A stretch of DNA of 64,000 nt. Source: an uncultured Oxalobacteraceae bacterium. GTDB taxonomy: Bacteria; Pseudomonadota; Gammaproteobacteria; Burkholderiales; Burkholderiaceae_D. A program made the position numbers and the translations under genes. Below are positions 36,824 to 45,373 of this stretch, piece by piece (within the stretch, counting starts at the first letter, position 1; each line of letters opens with the position of its first letter). The notes under the pieces were generated by a model. The model saw only the letters and a list, made by a program, of their open reading frames with translations. It was not told the origin of the DNA and made no database searches. The stretch spans positions 62,001 through 126,000 of the forward strand of contig CAIOYD010000020.1 of NCBI GenBank assembly GCA_903862415.1, in the 5' to 3' direction.

Positions 36824-37057
36824 TTAAAAACCACGCACATGATCAGCGAATAGACCATTTTGTTCGATTTCTTCATTGTAAGTAGCGATGGCAGTGCGGT
36901 TTTCCAACAACCACAAAGCGGATTGACGCACTTGTACTTCTTTTTCCAGGGCAGCTTCAAAAGTAGCTGATAAGTTGATGTGCAGTTTTTTAGCTGCGGC
37001 CAGAAGATGGGGATTTACGCTTAATGTGGTGGCTTTTTTGTTAGCTGTGGTAAGCAT
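36824..37057 (-). CDS. ccdA: CcdA-family antitoxin
   Basis: The 77-residue antitoxin has an N-terminal ribbon-helix-helix (KKATTLSVNPHLLAAAKKLHINLSATFEAAL) that should bind the promoter, and a C-terminal toxin-binding tail (WLLENRTAIATYNEEIEQNGLFAD) with the family ending NG-F-D. It precedes ccdB in the usual antitoxin-first order and should repress the pair. Confidence 0.9.
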   Translation of the reverse strand: MLTTANKKATTLSVNPHLLAAAKKLHINLSATFEAALEKEVQVRQSALWLLENRTAIATYNEEIEQNGLFADHVRGF

Positions 37058-37179
37058 GGGTCGCTCCTGTCATTAAAGTGCCAGATATATGCATTTATTA
37101 TACATATAAAACCTACTGATTAATGCCCGGGTGGTAACACAGCGCAACTATTAAAAGTTCGTATTTTGCACTTTTAACA

Positions 37180-39756
37180 TCATTGCCCCGACGCGTTAAG
37201 CTCCGCACAGCTCAATGTGTCCGCATCCATCGCCGCCGAAGATATCAACTGAATTTTGGTAAACAGGGCTGAAAATGACTGTGCTGAATAGATGCTGAAT
37301 GGGATATCCATATTCAAAAAATCGGCGCCAGCATCTTCCAGACAAAGCAATGGAATCTTAATTGTTCGCTTTGCATGCAGTGGCGTACTGTTTATCACCT
37401 TGGTCAGATCGAGTTCGCCACGACAGGGAAGGCCGCACTCAGCCGCCACAGTGACATTTCCTTTTGGTGCCTGCTCAATTTGCATATCAAACTGCAAAAT
37501 CCCCTGACTCATCGCAATTGAACGTACTCCCTGTTTTTGCGCAGCTGCGGCAAAAAACCGGGCCGGGCCATACCAGGTGACTTTTTTGGCGTCATGTTGC
37601 ACATTGATTTGCGCAGTTTCGACACGGATACTCGGATGTGATGTCGGGAGATCCAAAATGACATGGGGATCTGCACTAACCTTAATCTTGTCCCAGTTAT
37701 TAGCAGCACTGGAAACATACAAGGCGTAGGGTGGATGATCTGCCTGGTTAAAAATGGTTATCGATGACTCTTTACCACAGCCATCTGAACGGGAATCCAA
37801 TTCCAGCATACCAACAGTGCGCTCACTCTGATAAGTCAGACCATAACCAAAGGAAAAAAGCGGTGGATCAGTTACATGGCTTCTGTCGATAGGGCTTTGG
37901 CATATAGTTTTTGGCCATGAAAATGGCAATTTTCCTGTGAAATCGTAGGCAGGCATGCCGTCATTTTGCCTGAACAACATATCAGCAACACCCTTGCCTT
38001 CCGAGCCGGGTAACCACGCCGCCACGAAGGCAGCAGATAAATTCAGTAAATCATTTGAGTACACCGGCCGACCAGACAGCAGTACGGTAATGACAGGTAC
38101 TCCCCTTCCCGAGACTGCTTGTAATACGTTCAAATCTTCCGGGTAGCGACTGCTATGGCGAAGTGAACTCGACAGTGTAATGTCGCCCACAAACTCGGCA
38201 TACGGACGTTCCCCAATGACTGCAATGACGGCGTCAAAGTTGCTGATTTCAATGCCCTTCGCAGTTTCGCTGAACTCAACCCGGGCGTTTCCGGTTTTTT
38301 CCCGTATGCCATCAAAAATAGAATCCGCCATAGGAAAATCAGCGTTCGTGGTCTCGGTGCCCTGCCATGTCATGCTCCATCCGCCGGTCTGCAATGGCAG
38401 ATTATGAGCAGATTTCCCAACAACCAGAATGTGTTGGCCCGGTGACAGTGGCAATATGTGTCCATCATTTTTCAGCAAGACCAGTGACTCGCGTACGGCC
38501 TTGCGCGCTACACTGCGAGCCAAAAGCATAGAATTCTGTCCTGCGTATTGGCCCTCTGAAGGCTTTTTCTGAAACAGGCCAGCCCTGAGCTTAACACGCA
38601 AAATACGTGAGACTGCATCATCAATCCGTTCCATCGGGATGTCGCCACGCTGTACCTGATCGATGGTATTACTGATGAATGCCTGCCAATCTTCCGGAAC
38701 CATCACCATATCAATGCCGGCGTTAATCGCCTGCGCGCAGCGATTACGGCTGCAGCCACTAACCTGAGAAATACCATCCCAATCGGTCACCACAAAACCG
38801 TCAAATCCCAGTCGTGATTTCAGGACATCGGTCAGGAGATACTTATTCCCATGCATTTTCCCGTAGTCAATATCAGTAGTCGGGTCATACCAACTACTCA
38901 GCGAAGCCATTACGGTCTGTACGCCAGCAGTAAGCGCGCCTGCGTAGCCTGCAGCATGAACATTGATCAAATCATGTTGACTGATGCGCGCCTGGCCTTG
39001 ATCGATGCCCAGAGAGGTAGCGCCGTCGGCAAGAAAATGCTTTGCTGTCGCAACGACCTTGCCATCGCCTTGAAATCTGCCTTGCAGTCCTTTGACATAA
39101 GCCTGGGCAAATTCATTGACCAGTTTGGGGTCTTCTGAAAAACTTTCGTAAGTGCGTCCCCAGCGAACGTCCTGTGCGACTGCTACAGTTGGTGCGAAGA
39201 CCCAGTCAATACCGGTAGCACGAACCTGACGAGCAACGGCAGATCCGATTTCCTCGACCAGACTACTATCCCTTGTCGCACCTAATCCGATGTTGTGCGG
39301 AAATAAGGTTGATCCATATACATTTCCGTGGCCATGCATGGCGTCGGTTCCCCAAATAACAGGAACCTTGAAGGTCATGTCCGTCGACATCGAGGCGGAA
39401 TAATAACTATCTGCAAGCTCAACCCAATCTTTGGCTGCAGCGATTCGATTCCCCTTTGGCCAGGATCCACCACCGTTGAGTACCGATCCTATATAGTATT
39501 TTTTGACTTGATCAGGGCTGATGTGGCCAATTTCAGCCTGCGTCATCTGACCGATTTTTTGAGGCAATGTCATGGCCGCAAGAATTTCAGCAATTCTTGC
39601 TTCCATTACATCATTACGCGTGATTGCACTTTGAACCGGGATCCATTCAGATAAAGCAGAAAGATCGTTACTTTGTGCGGCAATAACGGTACTGCAGCAG
39701 ACTGCAAGGAAAACACTGATGCAATAAAATTTTTTATTCTGTGATGCTTGATTCAT
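37180..39756 (-). CDS. Glycoside hydrolase family 3 exo-beta-glucosidase
   Basis: Exported glycosidase of 858 residues with signal peptide (FYCISVFLAVCCSTVIA). The GH3 N-terminal barrel has VPVIWGTDAMHGHGNVYGSTLFPHNI, KHFLADGATSLGIDQG and the nucleophile Asp325 in GFVVTDWDGI. The GH3 C-terminal domain follows, and a further ~200-residue beta-rich C-terminal region resembles that of ExoP-type 1,3/1,4-beta-glucan exohydrolases. It lacks the KHFPGHG-type NagZ signature, so it should release glucose rather than GlcNAc. The start overlaps the upstream gntR stop by four bases, placing it under that regulator. Confidence 0.92.
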   Translation of the reverse strand: MNQASQNKKFYCISVFLAVCCSTVIAAQSNDLSALSEWIPVQSAITRNDVMEARIAEILAAMTLPQKIGQMTQAEIGHISPDQVKKYYIGSVLNGGGSWPKGNRIAAAKDWVELADSYYSASMSTDMTFKVPVIWGTDAMHGHGNVYGSTLFPHNIGLGATRDSSLVEEIGSAVARQVRATGIDWVFAPTVAVAQDVRWGRTYESFSEDPKLVNEFAQAYVKGLQGRFQGDGKVVATAKHFLADGATSLGIDQGQARISQHDLINVHAAGYAGALTAGVQTVMASLSSWYDPTTDIDYGKMHGNKYLLTDVLKSRLGFDGFVVTDWDGISQVSGCSRNRCAQAINAGIDMVMVPEDWQAFISNTIDQVQRGDIPMERIDDAVSRILRVKLRAGLFQKKPSEGQYAGQNSMLLARSVARKAVRESLVLLKNDGHILPLSPGQHILVVGKSAHNLPLQTGGWSMTWQGTETTNADFPMADSIFDGIREKTGNARVEFSETAKGIEISNFDAVIAVIGERPYAEFVGDITLSSSLRHSSRYPEDLNVLQAVSGRGVPVITVLLSGRPVYSNDLLNLSAAFVAAWLPGSEGKGVADMLFRQNDGMPAYDFTGKLPFSWPKTICQSPIDRSHVTDPPLFSFGYGLTYQSERTVGMLELDSRSDGCGKESSITIFNQADHPPYALYVSSAANNWDKIKVSADPHVILDLPTSHPSIRVETAQINVQHDAKKVTWYGPARFFAAAAQKQGVRSIAMSQGILQFDMQIEQAPKGNVTVAAECGLPCRGELDLTKVINSTPLHAKRTIKIPLLCLEDAGADFLNMDIPFSIYSAQSFSALFTKIQLISSAAMDADTLSCAELNASGQ

Positions 39757-40502
39757 TTGAACAATTCCGCCACGAAATCGTAGTAATCACCATGACAAAA
39801 AGAATGCGTGAGCTCAATCGCTGCCCCATTTGCATGATAGCCAATGCGAGTAATAAATATCATCGCGGCACCTTCTGCAATTCCAGTCAATTTTGCTTGT
39901 TCTGGCGTAGCGTTGACGGCGCGAATATGTTGTAAAGCACGAACTGGCGCAGCACCAGTTATATCCAGATAATTATATAAACTATCGGTAACCAATTTTG
40001 GATCGGGTAAATATTGCGTCAGAATAGTAGTATTCTCGATTGCCACAACTACCTTATCAGCGGTGCGCAGCCTCTTCAGGCGTGACACTACCGTATTAGG
40101 TGATATGCCCAGTGATAAGATTTCTTCCACTGATGCTATTCCTGTTTGACGCGATATCCATTGTGAACCCGGCACAAAACCGCGTTGACTTAACTGCTCA
40201 CTAAAGTTGGTCAAGCGCGATAAAGGTTGCTCTATCATCGCTGGCTCAGTCTTAGGCATGATAAACGTGCCGGAACCTTGTTTTTTGATGAGCAAGCCAC
40301 GATTGCACAACATATCGATTGCTTTGCGGGCTGTGACTCGTGAAATGGATAAATTTTCCGATAATATGCGCTCAGATGGCAATGCCTCATCTGGTCGCAA
40401 TGTGCCATCATGTATCGCTGCTGATAAACTATTTGCTAATTGCAAATACAATGGCGTAGCGCTTTTACTATTTGGCTTAAAATTATTCAACGAACTTAAC
40501 AC
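39753..40502 (-). CDS. GntR-family repressor of the HutC/UTRA type
   Basis: Transcription factor of 249 residues. An N-terminal GntR winged helix (LANSLSAAIHDGTLRPDEALPSERILSENLSISRVTARKAIDMLCNRGLL) is followed by a UTRA effector domain (LSQRGFVPGSQ to ITRIGYHANGAAIELTHSFCHGDYYDF). Such regulators in amino-sugar clusters (NagQ/NagR/YvoA) respond to GlcNAc phosphates. It lies inside the catabolic gene run and overlaps the GH3 gene, so local control of the cluster is likely; a candidate operator is listed at 45337. Confidence 0.92.
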   Translation of the reverse strand: MLSSLNNFKPNSKSATPLYLQLANSLSAAIHDGTLRPDEALPSERILSENLSISRVTARKAIDMLCNRGLLIKKQGSGTFIMPKTEPAMIEQPLSRLTNFSEQLSQRGFVPGSQWISRQTGIASVEEILSLGISPNTVVSRLKRLRTADKVVVAIENTTILTQYLPDPKLVTDSLYNYLDITGAAPVRALQHIRAVNATPEQAKLTGIAEGAAMIFITRIGYHANGAAIELTHSFCHGDYYDFVAELFK

Positions 40503-40543
40503 AGGAACCTTCTTTAATTTTTTAAATCAGCTTAAATAAATGA

Positions 40544-41662
40544 TCAAAGCTTAATATAAATTTTCTTCTTATCCATCGCATAACCAATCAGCCAACACGA
40601 CAACATAAAAACCAGCGCGAACAATAGTGAACCATTTTTATTTCCTGCCCACCACTGAAAAAATGAATAATAGATCCATTCAAAAGCAGTCCGTTTTCCG
40701 ATGTGGCAAGTCCACAAAATAGCCCCGGCGATTTCACTCACCAAATAGATAAATAAGGTATTTTTTCCAAACACCTCAAAGAAATAAGTCCATTTTTTTA
40801 ACCCGAGCAAATCGATCACATACATCAGCAGGGCAAGAACAAACAAATCGATGCCGATATTGCAGACCACATAAGAACTGGTCCATAATTTTTTATTCAG
40901 AGGAAATACACTGCTCCAGCTCAGAGCAACGACTATGCATACGCCGCTCCAGATCAACAGTTGAGCTACGGTGGCATAACTCTTACCCTTCAAGCGGACA
41001 AAGTAACCAGCAAAATAGCCGGCCAGCACATTGACGATCGCAGGCAAAGTCCCCAGTATTCCTTCTGGATCAAAGGCCATACCTTCGCCGTGGTACATAT
41101 GCGCATCACCTAAAATCAATTTATCCAGTTTGAGTGCAGCATTGCCTGTGATTGTGTAATCGCCGAATGAATCCATGATCCACCAGTAACTGAGTAAAGC
41201 AATCACGCTGAAGAGGATGGCGCCTTTCAATTTCCAGAAATGAATGATCAGCGTAGCGCATCCATAGGCAAGTGCAATGCGTTGCAGCACACCCAGAATT
41301 CGTGTGTTGGCGATGGAAATCAAGCCAAGATGGCCAGTCTGATTAAATTCAAGAAATGGAAACCAGTACATCAGATAACCGCAAAGAAAAATTAATGCCG
41401 TACGCGAGAAAATTTTCTTGAGCACTGCCGCATTACCCATCGACTGATATTTTTCCAGCGTATAGCTCAGAGTGCAGCCGACCACAAATAAAAAATTGGG
41501 AAAAATCAGATCGGTCAGCGTCAAACCATGCCAGCTCGCATGCAACAACGGCGCATAAGAAAGCGATTCACTGATGGACATGTTGACGATGATCATCAGC
41601 GTCAGTGTCAGGCCACGCATTACATCAATTGCCTGCGCACGGCTGGGTAAATCAGTTGCCAT
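40544..41662 (-). CDS. nagX: NagX-like transmembrane acyltransferase (DUF5009 / HGSNAT family)
   Basis: Integral membrane protein of 372 residues with about ten helices. The N-terminus RAQAIDVMRGLTLTLMIIVNM and the HASWHGLTLTDLIFPNFLFVVGC segment match the family that includes human heparan-alpha-glucosaminide N-acetyltransferase and bacterial NagX. NagX genes recur in GlcNAc/chitin clusters, where a role in amino-sugar transport or transmembrane acetylation has been proposed but not settled. It ends 41 bases before gntR and follows the GDSL esterase gene by 22 bases. Confidence 0.88.
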   Translation of the reverse strand: MATDLPSRAQAIDVMRGLTLTLMIIVNMSISESLSYAPLLHASWHGLTLTDLIFPNFLFVVGCTLSYTLEKYQSMGNAAVLKKIFSRTALIFLCGYLMYWFPFLEFNQTGHLGLISIANTRILGVLQRIALAYGCATLIIHFWKLKGAILFSVIALLSYWWIMDSFGDYTITGNAALKLDKLILGDAHMYHGEGMAFDPEGILGTLPAIVNVLAGYFAGYFVRLKGKSYATVAQLLIWSGVCIVVALSWSSVFPLNKKLWTSSYVVCNIGIDLFVLALLMYVIDLLGLKKWTYFFEVFGKNTLFIYLVSEIAGAILWTCHIGKRTAFEWIYYSFFQWWAGNKNGSLLFALVFMLSCWLIGYAMDKKKIYIKL

Positions 41663-41684
41663 TAGTATTCCTCAACACGATGGT

Positions 41685-42389
41685 TTATTTGGATAGGGAT
41701 TCAGTTATGAGAGCTTTTTCGAGCAGTTTTATCATGACTGCATAACCAGCTTTATTCGGATGTACGCCATCTTCTGAATACGCAAGCTTTAAACCCTGGT
41801 TTTCATCCGCCATAGGGGTGTAATAATCAACATAAACAAAATTATTCTGGTGAGCGTACTCTTTTATCCATTTGTTCAACGCAGCGATTCTTTCGACCGG
41901 TTTAATTTCAGGAATCCAGTAATACGATTTGGCTGGCAGTATGGAACACAGCACCACGTCGATATGATGCAGTCTGGCTAATTCGGCCATCGAGGCTATA
42001 TAGCCTGCAATCACTTCGTTCGACTCAGGTCCGGAATTGCCGGCTATGTCATTGGTACCGGCCAGAATAATGACCTGCTTTGGCGCAAGTTCTATCACGT
42101 CCGATCTGAAACGCACCAGCATTTGCGGAGCAGTTTGTCCGCTGATGCCGCGATTGATATAGGGCTTGCCTGAAAATTGTTCGGGAGTGGTGGTCGACCA
42201 AAACTCGGTGATCGAATCGCCCATAAAAACAATCCGATTACCAGAATTGGCAACGTTGACCCATTTTGCGTTGTCGATGCTGTAGGCTTTTATATTTGCC
42301 CAATCCGGATCGACTTCTTCTGCTGCCTGAACCGGAGAAAAGACGAAGCAGGCATAAAACAGTCCCAAAAAAATCTTGTGTAACCGCAT
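41685..42389 (-). CDS. Exported GDSL/SGNH-family esterase
   Basis: Periplasmic or secreted hydrolase of 234 residues with signal peptide (LHKIFLGLFYACFVFSPVQA). SGNH blocks are complete: Ser in VFMGDSITEFW, Gly in RGISGQTAPQML, Asn in ILAGTNDIAGN, and the Asp/His pair in DGVHPNKAGY. In this glycan cluster it probably removes acetyl or other ester groups from oligosaccharides, similar to the SGNH acetylesterases; the substrate is inferred. It lies between the TonB receptor and nagX genes. Confidence 0.9.
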   Translation of the reverse strand: MRLHKIFLGLFYACFVFSPVQAAEEVDPDWANIKAYSIDNAKWVNVANSGNRIVFMGDSITEFWSTTTPEQFSGKPYINRGISGQTAPQMLVRFRSDVIELAPKQVIILAGTNDIAGNSGPESNEVIAGYIASMAELARLHHIDVVLCSILPAKSYYWIPEIKPVERIAALNKWIKEYAHQNNFVYVDYYTPMADENQGLKLAYSEDGVHPNKAGYAVMIKLLEKALITESLSK

Positions 42390-42521
42390 GGTGATCTATC
42401 CGTAATAATGAAATGCACGAGGCACAGTTTTTAAGTTACTCAAGCTTCAGCGTAATGAAAAACAGCCTGCATAAAAATACAATCCCGCGCCATCATCAGT
42501 CAGGCGCGGGAATGTTGCCAC

Positions 42522-45242
42522 TTAATTGAACTTGTAGTTAACACCAGCAAGCAATTGACGCCCATAGGTGTTATACGCTGTCAGCGCATTCATGCTGCCA
42601 TTCACGCCACCAACGATGCGTTCACGATAGGCTGAATTATTCAGGTTGGTAATCTGGAACAGAAACTGCAGCCCTTTGTATTTACCCTCTTCAAACGCAT
42701 AACTGGTCTGGAAATCCATCACACTTTCCTGCATGATCGAGGTGTCAATCCGGTCGCCATGAGGCCCGAGAATCTGAGCAGTAAATGGCGAACGATAGCG
42801 GTCACTAATCCGGACAGAAAAGCCATCTTTCTCATAAAACAGCGTCATCGCGGCAACCTGCCCGGAAAGTCCTGGCAATGGCACATCGCCACCCGCAGGG
42901 CCGTTCGCCAGGATACTGCTTCTTGTTTCCGAGACCGTGCCAAGTACACCAAACCCGTCAAGATAATGACTCAGCAGTGCTCCCTGAATCGTCGCGCTCT
43001 GCTCAAGACCATACACTTTACCGCCCTGACCATTGGTTGGTATGCTGATCGTGCCAATATTGGAGATAGGTGTGACACCAATATTGGGAACGCCTGAAAA
43101 GTTGTAATTAGTTTGTTCGTTGTAAATATAGTTAGTTAATTGCTTGTAGAATCCGGCAAACGCCACATAACTTCCCTTGCCGAAGTATTTCTCAGTGGCC
43201 AGATCAAATGAATTTGCCAACCATGGTTTAAGTGCAGGATTGCCGCCATCACCACTCCAGGTATGCGTCTGAGTGCTTACCGATCCGCTGACACCCGCTC
43301 TCATATCATCGAGTCGACCACGCGCCATGGTTTTCGCGGCACCGGCACGAATGAGCCAATCGGGACTGTACTCATTCATGTCCAACACCAGATTCAGGCT
43401 TGGCAGGACGTTGGTGTAAGAAGTTCCACCTGTAAGTGTGGCCGAGTAAGAGTTGTTTGGTGTGCCGGTTGAACTTTGATTTGTATGAATCACCTGCAGC
43501 CCGAGATTGCCGCGCAGAGCAAGCCTACCCAAATCGTGATCAAAATCCAGCTTTCCAAACGCATTGATGACTTTTTCACTGACGGTAAAATCACGTCGAT
43601 AGGCAAACGGCTGCGACTGATCGATGACAGCAGTCTCATACGTACTTAATGCTTGCAACACGTTATACGCCAGTATTTTTGGCATGCCACCATACGCCAA
43701 CGATACCGGCGTCTGTAGCAAGCTCGGGGCGATTGCCTGCATTGTTCCGGCACCGCTATTGAGCAGATACTGATAATCCTGTTCGGCGCGTTTTTTCTCG
43801 CGGTCTGAATAATCGGTTCCAAAACTGACTTTACTGAACAAACCCGTCAACGGTTCGCTGGCGGCCAATTTGAGCGCCGATAACTGATCGCTCATCGTTG
43901 GGGTACGAACAAAACCGTTCTGTCCCCAGCCTGCCGGGTCAGTCAGTTGAATAACGCCAGGATCAGCCCAATTCACCGTCGTGGTGTAGGTTGGAATCGC
44001 CATAGGACTGCCCGGCATGCTGAAGCCAAGCGTTGTACCTGCACCTGTGCCGACGGGGCCCAGACCGGCATAAATTTCAGCGGTTTTATCCTCACGTTTT
44101 GCCTGTGAAAAACTGATGTCGTTTTCCAGCGTCCAGCCATTGGTTTTCAGTTTATTGTTGAGGCCAATTGCAAACAGTCGATCAGTGCGGGTATTGTAAT
44201 TACTCTGTTCTACAGGCTGTACATTGCTGAAGGTACCGCTCAGCACTAAAGGCGTATTGGTGCCGGCAAAGGTACCAAAAGTCGGATTGCTGATGGTTGA
44301 ACCATCCCAGGCTGGCGCATCACTCCACATGATTCCCCGACCACTGACGGTTTGGTCAAAGTGGGAGTAGTACAGATCAAGTTGTGAGTGTATATCTTTG
44401 GATGGCTTAAATTCTACGGTTGCCATCACGCTGTTGCGCACCTGACTCGTTGAGGTACCGATGAATTCCGCACCCTGTGACATGGTGATGTCGCAGGTAT
44501 TGGGGCCGAGTCCGTTACAGGTCGGCGCATTCCATGACGCATTGTCCCAACCCCAGGAACCAAAATGCTGTTCCTGAATCGGTGAATCCAGATGCGCAAA
44601 GGCAATCGCCACACCAATGGTCTTGTCGGCAAACTGATCCACGTACGAGCCACTTAACCGGTTACCTGTATCCTTGATGCCTGCATTGATTGCGCCATTC
44701 TGATTTTTTTCTCCACGTGCATTCACTGTAAAGGACCGACCGGCCTGATCCAGAGGAGACAGGGTACGCAGATCAACTGTTCCTGACAATCCCTGCGCGG
44801 CGAGTGTGGCGTCTGGCGTTTTATACACCACGACGGAGTTAATGAGTTCTGACGGATACTGATCATATTCCACACCTCGATTCAAGGCGGTACTGACCAA
44901 TTCACGACCATTCATCAGGGTGACGGCAAAATCATCGGACATACCGCGTATCGAAATTGATTCCGCACGTCCGGCAACACGCTGAACCGCCAGACCAGGC
45001 AAACGGGCAATAGATTCAGCAATGCTTGCATCTGGGAGTTTCCCGATATCTTCCGCAGTGACCGCTTCGACGATCGAATTGGAATCCCGCTTGGTGGCTA
45101 TCGAGCTCTCCAGGGAACCTCTGATACCTGTCACCACCACCGTCTGTGTATCATCAGCCGGAGATAAATCCGTGGCCTGTGCATTACCAAGGAACAAAAG
45201 CGCTACAGCAAGAGCTACAGGTTTTAATTTCATGCTTTTCAT
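42522..45242 (-). CDS. TonB-dependent outer-membrane receptor (glycan type)
   Basis: Outer-membrane transporter of 906 residues. It has a signal peptide (LKPVALAVALLFLGNAQA), a TonB box-like stretch (DTQTVVVTGIRGSL), the plug domain (AEDIGKLPDASIAESIARLPG and SISIRGMSDDFAVTLMNGREL) and a beta-barrel that ends in an aromatic-rich strand (QLLAGVNYKFN). The pattern is that of the Xanthomonas/Caulobacter subfamily that imports oligosaccharides. ATG 45242 follows GGAG; an upstream start at 45284 would spoil the signal peptide. It lies between the GH20 and GDSL esterase genes. Confidence 0.93.
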   Translation of the reverse strand: MKSMKLKPVALAVALLFLGNAQATDLSPADDTQTVVVTGIRGSLESSIATKRDSNSIVEAVTAEDIGKLPDASIAESIARLPGLAVQRVAGRAESISIRGMSDDFAVTLMNGRELVSTALNRGVEYDQYPSELINSVVVYKTPDATLAAQGLSGTVDLRTLSPLDQAGRSFTVNARGEKNQNGAINAGIKDTGNRLSGSYVDQFADKTIGVAIAFAHLDSPIQEQHFGSWGWDNASWNAPTCNGLGPNTCDITMSQGAEFIGTSTSQVRNSVMATVEFKPSKDIHSQLDLYYSHFDQTVSGRGIMWSDAPAWDGSTISNPTFGTFAGTNTPLVLSGTFSNVQPVEQSNYNTRTDRLFAIGLNNKLKTNGWTLENDISFSQAKREDKTAEIYAGLGPVGTGAGTTLGFSMPGSPMAIPTYTTTVNWADPGVIQLTDPAGWGQNGFVRTPTMSDQLSALKLAASEPLTGLFSKVSFGTDYSDREKKRAEQDYQYLLNSGAGTMQAIAPSLLQTPVSLAYGGMPKILAYNVLQALSTYETAVIDQSQPFAYRRDFTVSEKVINAFGKLDFDHDLGRLALRGNLGLQVIHTNQSSTGTPNNSYSATLTGGTSYTNVLPSLNLVLDMNEYSPDWLIRAGAAKTMARGRLDDMRAGVSGSVSTQTHTWSGDGGNPALKPWLANSFDLATEKYFGKGSYVAFAGFYKQLTNYIYNEQTNYNFSGVPNIGVTPISNIGTISIPTNGQGGKVYGLEQSATIQGALLSHYLDGFGVLGTVSETRSSILANGPAGGDVPLPGLSGQVAAMTLFYEKDGFSVRISDRYRSPFTAQILGPHGDRIDTSIMQESVMDFQTSYAFEEGKYKGLQFLFQITNLNNSAYRERIVGGVNGSMNALTAYNTYGRQLLAGVNYKFN

Positions 45243-45336
45243 TAATGACTCCAATTTATCGTTATTAAAATTATGCTCAACCATCTTGTCGATCTAATCC
45301 ACTTATTAACCCAACAGACTGCAATTTTGTTATTTT

Positions 45337-45346
45337 TTGTATACAA
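45337..45346. promoter_or_regulatory. Candidate GntR/UTRA operator upstream of the TonB receptor
   Basis: TTGTATACAA is a perfect 10-base palindrome 94 bases upstream of the receptor start, in the intergenic gap after the GH20 gene. HutC/UTRA repressors often bind palindromes with a GTATAC or GTATATAC core. The link to the GntR protein encoded at 39753 is inference. Confidence 0.4.
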
Positions 45347-45373
45347 CACTGACCATCCTGGTCTGATCTTCCC

